From: Klebsiella pneumoniae
GTDB taxonomy: Bacteria; Pseudomonadota; Gammaproteobacteria; Pseudomonadales; Pseudohongiellaceae
Direction: 5' to 3'
DNA length: 11,742 nucleotides
NCBI GenBank assembly: GCA_945869725.1
Contig: CAMBPO010000066.1
Coordinates: 1-11,742, forward strand
A program made the translations under genes and the position numbers. The notes beneath the pieces are model-generated. The model did no database searches, was not told the origin of the DNA, and saw nothing but the letters and a program-made list of their open reading frames with translations. This document shows, piece by piece, positions 1 to 7,171 of the stretch (positions are counted from its first letter, which is position 1; every line of letters starts with the position of its first letter).

Positions 1-877
1 TAAGACGCTGCTGAATCACTTCGGCGCGAATCAGCGAGCGACTGATCTGCTCCTCTAGTGTGGCTTCTGCCTGCAAGTGCCCGACTATGTAGATATTGGT
101 CTGACCATCATCATTCAGCGCATCCACCAGCAACTGCAGGCCTTGGTCCTCTGTGAGCAGATCCTGCTCATCAAACAGCAGGCCTGGGATGGTCACCAGC
201 CCGTCTTCGTTCAGACGCTGCAACAGTGTCAGGGCATCGGGCACCGACGCGGCGAGCTGCTCAGCCGCCTCTTGTTCTGACAGTTCAAGAAAGTCCAGAT
301 GTGCATAAAGACGTCGGTTGGTACGGGCAACAACATACAGGGCTGCATATCCGCTGACTTCTCTGCCAGCGATCTCACCCCGATAACTGGCTGCCATGTA
401 ATACTGCCCAGTCTCCGGGCCATACAAAATGCGGTTGCCAAATACATCGTTGGCCCAGAAGTTACTGCTTCCACAACCCCTGCCCTGACAGTTAAACAAC
501 TCTTGCTGCCCTTCAGTCAGCAATTGTTTGCGAAAATGCTCAAATACTTCCTGTCCATTAAATCCATCGGGTATCTCGTAAGTGATGCGGCGTAAGTCAC
601 CCTGAAACCTTTCTGACTGGCTTGGTGCAACTCGGCCTGCTGCGCGTTGCATGCGCCCTAGCGCCAAGGCATACACAGTATCGTTCTCAAGACGATAGTC
701 CACAATCTGCGAACCCGGAAAACGTTGGTACGCATAGTCCGATGATCCGGGAACATCAGCGCTTGCCTGCCAACTGATCAGCAGCAGGCAACACAACAGC
801 AGTCTGGATTCGCTGGCTCGCTGCTCGAGACTGCTGCGGAGTAACAGGCCTCTGATTACATCAACAAAGTCAAACAT
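1..877 (-). CDS. DUF4892 family secreted protein with OmpA-like C-terminal region (3' end outside window)
   Basis: An open frame of 292 codons starts with ATG at 877 and runs off the left edge without a stop. Residues 26-40 form a hydrophobic stretch ending Ala-Ser-Ala before Asp-Val-Pro-Gly, which looks like a signal peptidase I site, so the protein is probably exported to the periplasm. The roughly 25-residue n-region before the core is unusually long, so the true start is uncertain. An AGGA lies just upstream of this ATG. The mature part matches the DUF4892 pattern as I recall it: PGS near residue 55, a Cys pair at 130 and 135 followed by an SSxFWAND-like stretch, then FGNxxLYGP. Residues 228-292 (PGLLFDEQDL, IYIVGH, a late SLIRAEV) resemble the start of an OmpA-like fold, which in other proteins binds peptidoglycan. 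The ATG overlaps the end of the DUF4389 gene by 8 bp, so translation is probably coupled. The function is unknown; an envelope role is inferred. Confidence 0.8.
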   Translation of the reverse strand, partial: MFDFVDVIRGLLLRSSLEQRASESRLLLCCLLLISWQASADVPGSSDYAYQRFPGSQIVDYRLENDTVYALALGRMQRAAGRVAPSQSERFQGDLRRITYEIPDGFNGQEVFEHFRKQLLTEGQQELFNCQGRGCGSSNFWANDVFGNRILYGPETGQYYMAASYRGEIAGREVSGYAALYVVARTNRRLYAHLDFLELSEQEAAEQLAASVPDALTLLQRLNEDGLVTIPGLLFDEQDLLTEDQGLQLLVDALNDDGQTNIYIVGHLQAEATLEEQISRSLIRAEVIQQRL

Positions 878-1346
878 CAGTATCCTGTTCATCGGTGGCA
901 GCAGGCTTTTTGCGGCGTGCAGCACTGCGTTTGCGGGGTGCCGCGGGGGTTTCTGTTTCTTCAGCAACATCGGCATCCCGGGGCTCTGGGTTGTCGGACG
1001 CTGTCTGGTCAGCAGCAGAAGGCTGATAACTCTCCACATCTGAAAAATTTTCTGACCGGTCGGCTGGCAGTTCTGGTGGTGGAAAAGGCAAAAACGGGAA
1101 AGGTTTCTGTTGGGTGTTATAGGTCAGGAATGCCAATATCTGCGCCACATAGGACGAAAGGCTGCCTCCAAGTCGACGCAGATTAGGGTTATCATCAGCG
1201 GTTAACAGGCTGAATAAAATTTGCGCCAGCATCAGCACCATCAAAATGACGCCGCTGACATACAAAGCAACAACAAAACCCGCCATAAACAGTATGCGTA
1301 CCCAGGCAGATGGTTTTTTCAGATTTTCCACAAAATCATCAGACAT
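870..1346 (-). CDS. DUF4389 family membrane protein
   Basis: The product is 158 residues. I chose the ATG at 1346 because it sits one base after the gpsA stop, has an AGGGAG ribosome binding site 9 bases upstream, and begins the conserved sequence MSDDFVENLKKPSAW. A longer in-frame start at 1415 would overlap gpsA by 68 bp. Residues 17-48 form a long hydrophobic stretch, probably one or two membrane helices. The following stretch (SSYVAQILAFLTYNTQQKPFPF, about 65-86) is typical of DUF4389. The tail from about residue 95 is low complexity: acidic and Ala/Pro-rich, then a basic patch (RKRSAARRKK) and an acidic end. It is probably disordered and cytoplasmic. The family has no established function. 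The tight junctions with gpsA and the DUF4892 gene suggest one transcript and linked translation. Confidence 0.82.
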   Translation of the reverse strand: MSDDFVENLKKPSAWVRILFMAGFVVALYVSGVILMVLMLAQILFSLLTADDNPNLRRLGGSLSSYVAQILAFLTYNTQQKPFPFLPFPPPELPADRSENFSDVESYQPSAADQTASDNPEPRDADVAEETETPAAPRKRSAARRKKPAATDEQDTDV

Positions 1347-1347
1347 A

Positions 1348-2391
1348 TCATCGATCTCCCTTTTCCAGCTGTTTGGCCCGATGGGCTTCGTATTCGACAT
1401 CCAGCGCTCCCTCACCCAGCATTAATGCCGCAATCACCTGATTGACCGGCTTACCTTCGTAGACGATCTCATACAAACCCGATGCCAGGGGCATATAAAC
1501 ACCTAGCTCATCAGCTTTCTCTTTTACCTGTTTCAGCGTGTTAACACCCTCGGCAACCTGCCCGATACCGACAATGGCTTCCTCAACAGGTTTACCCTCA
1601 CCCAGCGCCAAGCCTACACGAAAATTCCGGCTCAACGAAGACGAGCAGGTAACGATCAAATCGCCAACTCCAGCCAGCCCCAGAAAGGTCATCGGATCAG
1701 CGCCCAACTCGCGCCCGAATCGCGCCATCTCAGTCAGACTGCGTGTAATGAGCATACTGTTGGTGTTCTGTCCCATGCCCATTGCAGAAGCAAGACCGGC
1801 AATAATGGCATAAATATTCTTCAATGATCCGCCAAGTTCCACGCCAAACATGTCATCGTTGGTGTAGACCCTGAAATAATCTGACTTGAGCACTTCACGC
1901 ACACGCTCTCGCACCGACTCATGCATGCTTGCAATCACAGTACCGGTCAGGCTGCGTCTGGCTATCTCACCCGCAAGATTCGGCCCGCTTAATACACCAA
2001 TCTGGCAATCCGGGGCTTCTTGCCGCATGACCTGACTCATCAGCAGAAAACTGCCCGCCTCTATACCTTTGGTAGTACTGACCAGAATTGTATCCTTGCT
2101 CAATGCCGGTAACATGGTGCGCAGCACGGTGCGGAAATAGGCACTGGGGACTGCCACAAACACCAGGCGACTACCCCTGACGGCTAATTCAATGTCATCC
2201 GTGGCAAACACACCTTCGTGCAAGACATAACCCGGAAGATACTGGGGATTTTCACGCGTCGAGTTCACTTGATCGACCAGCGCTTTGTTGCGCATCCAGA
2301 AATTCACCCGATAACCGTTCTGCGCGACGATGTTGGCGATGATTGTGCCAAAACTTCCACCGCCTAACACACTGACCGTCTGTGCCGGCAT
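1348..2391 (-). CDS. gpsA: NAD(P)+-dependent glycerol-3-phosphate dehydrogenase
   Basis: This cytosolic enzyme reduces dihydroxyacetone phosphate to sn-glycerol 3-phosphate using NAD(P)H, supplying the backbone for phospholipids. The 347-residue product is close to the usual family length. The N-terminal Rossmann fold carries GGGSFGT (residues 10-16). Further family signatures are STTKGIE (105-111), SGPNLAGE (135-142), the catalytic Lys191 in GGSLKNIYAI, GVGDL (241-245) and the substrate-binding Arg-Asn pair at 255-256. The ATG at 2391 has AGGAG 8 bases upstream. It follows the RnfG-like gene after a 53-bp gap and abuts the DUF4389 gene. I see no clear promoter in that gap, so it is probably cotranscribed with the upstream redox genes, although an internal promoter within the preceding coding sequence cannot be excluded. 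Confidence 0.97.
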   Translation of the reverse strand: MPAQTVSVLGGGSFGTIIANIVAQNGYRVNFWMRNKALVDQVNSTRENPQYLPGYVLHEGVFATDDIELAVRGSRLVFVAVPSAYFRTVLRTMLPALSKDTILVSTTKGIEAGSFLLMSQVMRQEAPDCQIGVLSGPNLAGEIARRSLTGTVIASMHESVRERVREVLKSDYFRVYTNDDMFGVELGGSLKNIYAIIAGLASAMGMGQNTNSMLITRSLTEMARFGRELGADPMTFLGLAGVGDLIVTCSSSLSRNFRVGLALGEGKPVEEAIVGIGQVAEGVNTLKQVKEKADELGVYMPLASGLYEIVYEGKPVNQVIAALMLGEGALDVEYEAHRAKQLEKGDR

Positions 2392-2444
2392 TACAACTCT
2401 CCTGCCAAAAATGACAAAACACTGTTCTTTGTTTGCTGAGGCGC

Positions 2445-3086
2445 TTATTGCAGACTCAGCGATGGGTCGCCCTGCACCAGGGTCATGCGATTTGACTGAA
2501 AAAACAGCAAAGCATCGTACATCCCTGCGGCAACTGCTTTGGGTGTGATTGACGCACCAACAAACTGATCCACACCATCATCAGCCGCAATCCCCTGCCA
2601 ACTGGGGCGCCTTAGATCACGTGAAGCCATGCCGCTGAATTCTCGCATCCATCGTGACTCAAGAATTTTCAGGCTACCAATCAGGTCGGTATGCAGAGGT
2701 TCTGCCAGGACCCGAGCCGCAACAATCTCGCCACGCATGTCGAATGCCACCAGCAAGTCGAGAATACCGTTAAATCCATCATCGACTGTAAACGGCAAGG
2801 CAACCAACACCACTTCATCGCCTTGTTTACCAACGTAGGCCAGCCTGTCCCGACGCAGTCCAAGCCATTGCGGGCTGACAAGATTCTGACTGCCGAGTTC
2901 AGCGCGAATCAGCAACGCATCGACAATCGGATCATTGTCTATCAGATCATTGCCAAGCATGGATAACAGGCTGCTGCGATCAAACTCAACACGGGCAGCC
3001 TGCAAAGAGGACGCAAAGTACTGCGCCGGCCAGATGCTGACTACAAGCAATACAACCAGAGCAGACATCAGTCGGGGCGTGCGCAC
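2445..3086 (-). CDS. Solitary RnfG/NqrC-like FMN-binding domain membrane protein
   Basis: The 213-residue product starts at GTG 3086, with GAGG about 8 bases upstream and the sthA stop 10 bp away; an internal ATG at residue 7 is an alternative start. Residues 8-25 form one N-terminal hydrophobic helix, so the rest should be anchored facing the periplasm. From about residue 100 it resembles RnfG/RsxG: DDGFNGILDLLVAFDMRGEI matches the family's DGYSGAIQLLVG region, and DQFVGASITPKAV (173-185) matches the flavinylation segment DQFTGATITPRAV of E. coli RsxG. The residue expected to carry FMN is Ser179 rather than Thr, and the preceding Ser/Thr is Val176. The family's ETPGLG segment is degraded (PLHTDLIG, 130-137). 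No other rnf gene is visible. Flavinylation by the nearby ApbE is possible but uncertain. The role is unknown; a one-domain periplasmic flavoprotein, or a degenerate non-flavin relative, would both fit. Confidence 0.8.
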   Translation of the reverse strand: MRTPRLMSALVVLLVVSIWPAQYFASSLQAARVEFDRSSLLSMLGNDLIDNDPIVDALLIRAELGSQNLVSPQWLGLRRDRLAYVGKQGDEVVLVALPFTVDDGFNGILDLLVAFDMRGEIVAARVLAEPLHTDLIGSLKILESRWMREFSGMASRDLRRPSWQGIAADDGVDQFVGASITPKAVAAGMYDALLFFQSNRMTLVQGDPSLSLQ

Positions 3087-3096
3087 ATCAGAATCC

Positions 3097-4482
3097 TCAG
3101 AATACCCGATTCACCCCATCCAGAGCGGCAATTCGATAGGCTTCAGCCATGGTTGGATAATTGAAGGTAGTATCCAGGAAATACTTCATGGAGTTGGCGG
3201 CGCCCTCCTGCTGCATGATGGCCTGTCCGATGTGCACGATCTCAGAGGCCTGGTCGCCAAAACAATGAATGCCGAGGATCTCGAGGGTATCAAAGTGGAA
3301 AATCAGCTTCAGCATGCCAACCTGCTCGCCGGTAATCTGGCCCCGCGCGGTATTGTTAAAAAATGCCTTGCCTACCTCATAGGGCACCTGCGCCTTGGTC
3401 AGCTCCTGCTCGGTTTTGCCCAAGGTACTGATTTCAGGAATCGTGTAAATGCCGGTAGCCACCCGATCAATAGCAACAAACGCTTCAGGATCAACGATGG
3501 CATTACAGGCTGCTCGCCCCTGATCATACGATGCGCTTGCCAGTGACGGCCACCCGATGACATCGCCTGCTGCATAAATATTGGGTGCTGCCGTCTGATA
3601 ACGCTCATTGACTTCGATATGACCACGGGCATTCAAAACGATGCCCAGCGCTTCCAGGCCCATGTTGTCGGAGTTTCCGGTACGTCCATTGGCCCACAAA
3701 ATAATGTCGCTTTTGATGCGTTTACCCGACCGAAGGTTAGTCACCACATAGTCATCGTGGTACTCAATACTCTCATACTCTTCATTGTGACGACTGCGCA
3801 CTCCAATATCACGCAGGTGATAACTCAATGCGTCTGAGATCTCCCAATCCAGAAACGACAGCAGGGTATTGGCTGGATTGATCAGCTCGACTTTGCAACC
3901 CAGCCCACCAAAAATGGAGGCATACTCACAACCAATCACACCCGCACCTATTACTGTTACTTTTTTAGGGGAGTGATTCAGGGTGAGTATTTTGTCGCTG
4001 TCGAACAAACGTGGGTGGTCAAAGTTCACATTTGCCGGTCGATACGGACGCGACCCGGTCGCAATCACAAAATTGTCAGCTTTGAGCAAAGGCCCTCTTG
4101 TTGTCACGCGAATGCTGTTTGCATCGTTAAAAAAAGCCTGCCCATGAATGATGGTCACATCATTTTTTTCGTAGTACCTGCTGCGCAGGTATACCTGTTC
4201 ATCAATCACACGATTGGCATGGCGAATGATTTCAGGAAAACTCGGTTTGTGCAGAGTTGCGAACTCACGAAGCAATGGATTGCTGCGGAACTGCATAACC
4301 TGTTTTACATAGTGCCGAAGTGCCTTGGAAGGAATTGTCCCCAAGTGCGTGCAACTACCACCGACCTGATCGCGGTCAGATATCAACGCGACTTTTTTGC
4401 CATGTTTTGCAGCATTGATGGCCGCCGACTCGCCCGCAGGGCCACTGCCCACTACAATAATGTCATATGTGTTTCGAGGCAT
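3097..4482 (-). CDS. sthA: Soluble pyridine nucleotide transhydrogenase (Si-specific)
   Basis: This FAD flavoprotein transfers hydride between NADPH and NAD+ in the cytosol, usually draining excess NADPH to NADH. The 461-residue product is close to the E. coli length of 466. The FAD-binding GSGPAG lies at 12-17. The segment [16 protein letters not shown] (41-56) has Cys44 but Thr49 in place of the second redox Cys. That substitution distinguishes SthA from dihydrolipoamide dehydrogenase and glutathione reductase. A second nucleotide-binding motif, GAGVIG, is at 179-184, the FAD motif AAGDVIG is at 304-310, and the C-terminal dimerisation segment [11 protein letters not shown] is at 440-450. 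The ATG at 4482 lies 17 bp after nqrM, with a weak GGAG upstream. Linkage to the nqr genes suggests that NADPH-derived electrons can be delivered as NADH to the Na+-pumping complex. Confidence 0.96.
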   Translation of the reverse strand: MPRNTYDIIVVGSGPAGESAAINAAKHGKKVALISDRDQVGGSCTHLGTIPSKALRHYVKQVMQFRSNPLLREFATLHKPSFPEIIRHANRVIDEQVYLRSRYYEKNDVTIIHGQAFFNDANSIRVTTRGPLLKADNFVIATGSRPYRPANVNFDHPRLFDSDKILTLNHSPKKVTVIGAGVIGCEYASIFGGLGCKVELINPANTLLSFLDWEISDALSYHLRDIGVRSRHNEEYESIEYHDDYVVTNLRSGKRIKSDIILWANGRTGNSDNMGLEALGIVLNARGHIEVNERYQTAAPNIYAAGDVIGWPSLASASYDQGRAACNAIVDPEAFVAIDRVATGIYTIPEISTLGKTEQELTKAQVPYEVGKAFFNNTARGQITGEQVGMLKLIFHFDTLEILGIHCFGDQASEIVHIGQAIMQQEGAANSMKYFLDTTFNYPTMAEAYRIAALDGVNRVF

Positions 4483-4499
4483 TAAGGCTGATCTCCGGC

Positions 4500-4682
4500 T
4501 TACTTACTGCTTTTTTCGCACAGCGCGGGACTGCCGCCGCATAGTTCACAGCTTTCGTTTATGCCGGCATTGTTGAGGCCGCCGCAAGAGCCCTTGATGG
4601 GCGCCCGACCAAACATCACTCCAATAGCCATACCGGCAACAACCAATAAAAGAATGACAAAACTTGCAATCAGGGTGTCCAT
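4500..4682 (-). CDS. nqrM: Na+-NQR maturation protein NqrM (DUF539)
   Basis: This 60-residue protein has an N-terminal membrane helix (about 4-24) followed by a Cys-rich tail. The cysteines are Cys33 (SCGGL), Cys45, Cys48 (CELCGG) and Cys55. NqrM is known to be needed for assembly of Na+-NQR, apparently by helping deliver iron to the (Cys)4-Fe centre between NqrD and NqrE. In Vibrio the equivalent Cys33 is reported as the critical residue. I chose the ATG at 4682 because it begins the conserved [12 protein letters not shown] N-terminus and lies one base after the apbE stop; a longer in-frame start at 4736 would overlap apbE by 53 bp and has no family support. The placement next to apbE groups the two known NQR maturation factors. 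Confidence 0.93.
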   Translation of the reverse strand: MDTLIASFVILLLVVAGMAIGVMFGRAPIKGSCGGLNNAGINESCELCGGSPALCEKSSK

Positions 4683-4683
4683 A

Positions 4684-5778
4684 TCACTGCTCCAGATAGG
4701 CTTCGAATGCCGGGGTGAATCGTTCAGTAAAACCATCCTGCTCAGGATGCTTGCTTATCAAGTAAACTGCCAGCCCCATAGATTGAGCAAGGTCATAGGA
4801 CTTTTGCTCGCCCATGACCATAAACGCCGTCGCCAAGGCATCGGCCTCCATCGCTGTTGGCGCGATGACGGTTACTGCTGCGAGGGAGTGGCTGACAGGG
4901 CGACCCGTAGACGGATCAATTTCATGGGAGTACCGCACACCATCTTGTTCAAAATAATTACGGTAGTCACCTGAGCCGGCAACTGCCAGGGTTCTGCCCC
5001 GACTGTAAAAAATCTGGTAAACCTCTGGCTCAGGGCTATCTAACGGCTTCTCGATAGCGGGTATCCAGCCGCTCCCGTCGGGTTTAAGGCCTTTGATCCG
5101 GAGCTCACCGCCAATCTCGATAAAATAACTAGGCATGTTCAATGAATCAAAATAGTCCGCCAGCACATCTGCTGCATAGCCCTTGGCAATTCCGCTGAGA
5201 TCAACGTAAACCTGAGCTGACTTACGCACCTGCGGGGGTGACAAACTGACTTCCAGCCGATGAGAACCGGTCAGCTGCAGCAATTCAGCGATTTCAGCGT
5301 CACTGGGAATTCGGGACTGATCAACACGTTGACCTATAACAGGGCCAAACCCCCAGCGATTGACTAAAGGTCCAACCGTCACATCAAACGCTCCTCCGGT
5401 GAGCTGATTAAAATACAATGCCCTTTCAATGACCAAAGCCAACTCCGGCGAAACATTAACCCACGGACCAGGTTCACTGGAATTAAACCTGGATAACTCT
5501 GAATCAGGTGCATACGTGGACATCAGTTCCCGATCAAGCCGGTAGAGCTGCTGCGCAATGGCGTCAGCCAGTTCGTTATCGCTCAGTCCGTCCGGAAATC
5601 CGGCAACCAGAATCTGATACTGAGTGCCCATAGTGGCGCCATTCAGCTGATAAATCTGTGCAGCTGGCTCCGGACGCACCACGACCCAAAGAAAAAACAG
5701 TGCAAGAAAAATCAGCGTATACCGAAGCCGCTTGATCCACTGCAGGACAAAACTGCCTATTTCTCTGTCACCTGACAC
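4684..5778 (-). CDS. apbE: FMN transferase ApbE (flavinylates NqrB and NqrC)
   Basis: ApbE (Ftp) transfers FMN from FAD onto a Thr or Ser of target proteins through a phosphoester bond, outside the cytoplasm. The 364-residue product shows the family motifs: GATMGTQY (47-54), ELSRFN (94-99), GGAFDVTVGPLVNRWGFG (128-145), DLSGIAKGYAAD (193-204), EIGGELR (221-227), SHEIDPSTGRPV (284-295) and ADALATA (312-318). The start is GTG at 5778, with GGAG 6 bases upstream. A hydrophobic helix at 20-34 follows a basic stretch. No lipobox Cys is present, so it looks like an N-terminally anchored protein rather than the lipoprotein form common in this family. Its likely substrates, NqrB and NqrC, are encoded upstream, and the RnfG-like protein downstream may be another. 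It is separated from nqrF by a terminator, so its expression may be lower than that of the nqr subunits. Confidence 0.95.
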   Translation of the reverse strand: MSGDREIGSFVLQWIKRLRYTLIFLALFFLWVVVRPEPAAQIYQLNGATMGTQYQILVAGFPDGLSDNELADAIAQQLYRLDRELMSTYAPDSELSRFNSSEPGPWVNVSPELALVIERALYFNQLTGGAFDVTVGPLVNRWGFGPVIGQRVDQSRIPSDAEIAELLQLTGSHRLEVSLSPPQVRKSAQVYVDLSGIAKGYAADVLADYFDSLNMPSYFIEIGGELRIKGLKPDGSGWIPAIEKPLDSPEPEVYQIFYSRGRTLAVAGSGDYRNYFEQDGVRYSHEIDPSTGRPVSHSLAAVTVIAPTAMEADALATAFMVMGEQKSYDLAQSMGLAVYLISKHPEQDGFTERFTPAFEAYLEQ

Positions 5779-5825
5779 TTTTCGCTCCGCGGCAATTTCT
5801 TGAACGTTACCGGTGGCAATGTTCC

Positions 5826-5873
5826 AAAAAAACAGGGGAGCGGCACATGTTGTTAGTGGCCTGGCTCCCCTGT
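5826..5873 (-). terminator. Intrinsic terminator after nqrF
   Basis: Read on the minus strand, a perfect 10-bp GC-rich stem (ACAGGGGAGC at 5873-5864 pairing with GCTCCCCTGT at 5841-5832) is followed at once by a run of T to position 5826. The 22-base loop can partly pair as GGC/GCC, extending the hairpin. It begins 30 bp after the nqrF stop and ends 47 bp before the apbE start. The arrangement is that of a Rho-independent terminator closing nqrABCDEF, presumably with partial read-through into apbE, since I see no convincing promoter in the remaining 47 bp. Confidence 0.85.
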
Positions 5874-5903
5874 CGATTTTCCATCTTGTTTACCTGATCT
5901 TGA

Positions 5904-7130
5904 TCAGGAGAATTCATCCAACGCTATGTTTTCGTCTTCCACACCCAGACTTTTCAACATCTTGATGCATGAGGCGTTCATGATGGGCGGGCCACACATG
6001 TAGTACTCACAATCTTCAGGGGCCGGGTGATTCTTCAACTGCTGCTCCAACACAACGTTGTGAATGAATCCTGTGTATCCAGTCCAGTTATCCTCTGGCT
6101 GCGGCTCAGACAGTGCCACGTGCCATACAAAGTTGTCGTGTTCAGCGGCCAGACGATCATAGTCTTCGACGTAGAACATCTCTTTTTTACTGCGCGCGCC
6201 GTACCAGAAGGTAATTTTACGCTTGCTGTTTAGGCGGCACAGCTGATCAAAAATATGTGAACGCATGGGCGCCATACCGGCACCACCACCAATAAAGACC
6301 ATCTCGTTTTCGGTTTCTTTGGCAAAAAACTCACCGAACGGTCCGAATACCTTTATCTTGTCGCCAGGCTTCATGTTGAATGCATAAGACGACATGATTC
6401 CAGGCGGATGGTTACTGCGCGGCGGCGGTGTTGCGATACGGATGTTGAACTTGATCATGCCTTTTTCATCAGGATAGTTTGCCATCGAGTACGCACGAAT
6501 CGTGGTCTTGTCACACTTTGATTTGTGATTAAACAGCCCAAACTTTTCCCAATCGCCCCGGAAGCGCTCTTCAATATCAAAGTTTTTGTATTCAACCTCG
6601 TGCGCAGGAACTTCCAACTGTACGTAACCGCCGGCACGAAAGTCCACACTTTCGCCATCGGGGATCTTGAGCACCAGTTCTTTGATAAAAGTCGCCACGT
6701 TGTGGTTGGAGATCACCTCGCATTCCCACTGCTTTACGCCAAAGAATTCTGGTTCTACTTCAATCTTCATGTCCTGTTTAACAGCTACCTGACATGAAAG
6801 ACGCCAATGTTCCTTGGCCTCGCCCATGGTGAAATGTCCCGACTCGGTTGGCAGCATTGAGCCACCACCGTCCATCACCTTGCACTTGCACTGGGCGCAA
6901 GTACCGCCACCGCCACAGGCTGAGGACAGGAATATGCCTGCATCGGCCAAGGTTGTCAGCAGCTTGCCACCAGCAGGAACGGTGATCGCCTTACTCGGAT
7001 CACCATTAATTTCGATTTTTACATCACCGGAGCTAACCAGACGCGCACGCGCGGCAATGATAATGACCACCAGCAGCATCACTATCACGGTGAACATGAC
7101 TACACCGGCAATAATCGTTGTGATATCCAT
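5904..7130 (-). CDS. nqrF: Na+-NQR subunit F, NADH dehydrogenase component
   Basis: NqrF is the entry point of the complex: it oxidises NADH on FAD and passes electrons to a 2Fe-2S cluster. The 408-residue product has one N-terminal membrane helix (about 4-27). A plant-type ferredoxin domain follows with Cys72, Cys78, Cys81 (in [13 protein letters not shown]) and Cys113. The reductase part has the FAD motif RAYS (212-215), GPFGEFF (263-269), the NADH-binding [10 protein letters not shown] (281-290) and YMCGPP (377-382). The length and the Cys spacing match the Vibrio protein. The start at 7130 has AAGAAGG about 11 bases upstream. It is separated from nqrE by 41 bp and followed by the terminator at 5826-5873, making it the last subunit gene. 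Confidence 0.98.
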   Translation of the reverse strand: MDITTIIAGVVMFTVIVMLLVVIIIAARARLVSSGDVKIEINGDPSKAITVPAGGKLLTTLADAGIFLSSACGGGGTCAQCKCKVMDGGGSMLPTESGHFTMGEAKEHWRLSCQVAVKQDMKIEVEPEFFGVKQWECEVISNHNVATFIKELVLKIPDGESVDFRAGGYVQLEVPAHEVEYKNFDIEERFRGDWEKFGLFNHKSKCDKTTIRAYSMANYPDEKGMIKFNIRIATPPPRSNHPPGIMSSYAFNMKPGDKIKVFGPFGEFFAKETENEMVFIGGGAGMAPMRSHIFDQLCRLNSKRKITFWYGARSKKEMFYVEDYDRLAAEHDNFVWHVALSEPQPEDNWTGYTGFIHNVVLEQQLKNHPAPEDCEYYMCGPPIMNASCIKMLKSLGVEDENIALDEFS

Positions 7131-7150
7131 TGTTACAGAAACCTTCTTAC

Positions 7151-7162
7151 ATCAACGTTGAT
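7151..7162. repeat. 12-bp perfect palindrome in the nqrE-nqrF gap
   Basis: The sequence ATCAACGTTGAT is a perfect palindrome in the short gap between nqrE and nqrF, about 20 bases upstream of the nqrF start. It has no unpaired loop, so as RNA it would form only a weak hairpin. It could be a protein-binding half-site, a minor RNA-processing feature or chance. No function is assigned. Confidence 0.3.
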
Positions 7163-7171
7163 TGGATTTGA

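Noticed and set aside
229..474. Minus-strand 81-codon frame within the DUF4892 gene
   Set aside because: It overlaps the real DUF4892 frame on the same strand in a different phase, and the DUF4892 frame carries the family motifs.
2392..2444. Possible promoter for gpsA (a TTGTCA-like -35)
   Set aside because: A -10 at the proper distance would fall on the gpsA start region and does not resemble TATAAT.
2445..3086. Reading the RnfG-like gene as evidence of an Rnf complex
   Set aside because: No rnfA, B, C, D or E is present nearby; the membrane subunits in the window are NqrB, D and E by motif, order and context.
2935..3546. Plus-strand open frame of 203 codons across the sthA 3' end and the RnfG-like gene
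   Set aside because: It is antisense to two well-supported genes, has no recognisable domain, and spans their junction; it is a shadow frame.
3973..4485. Plus-strand open frame of 170 codons opposite the sthA 5' half
   Set aside because: It is antisense to the conserved FAD domain of sthA, with no plausible family and no independent context.
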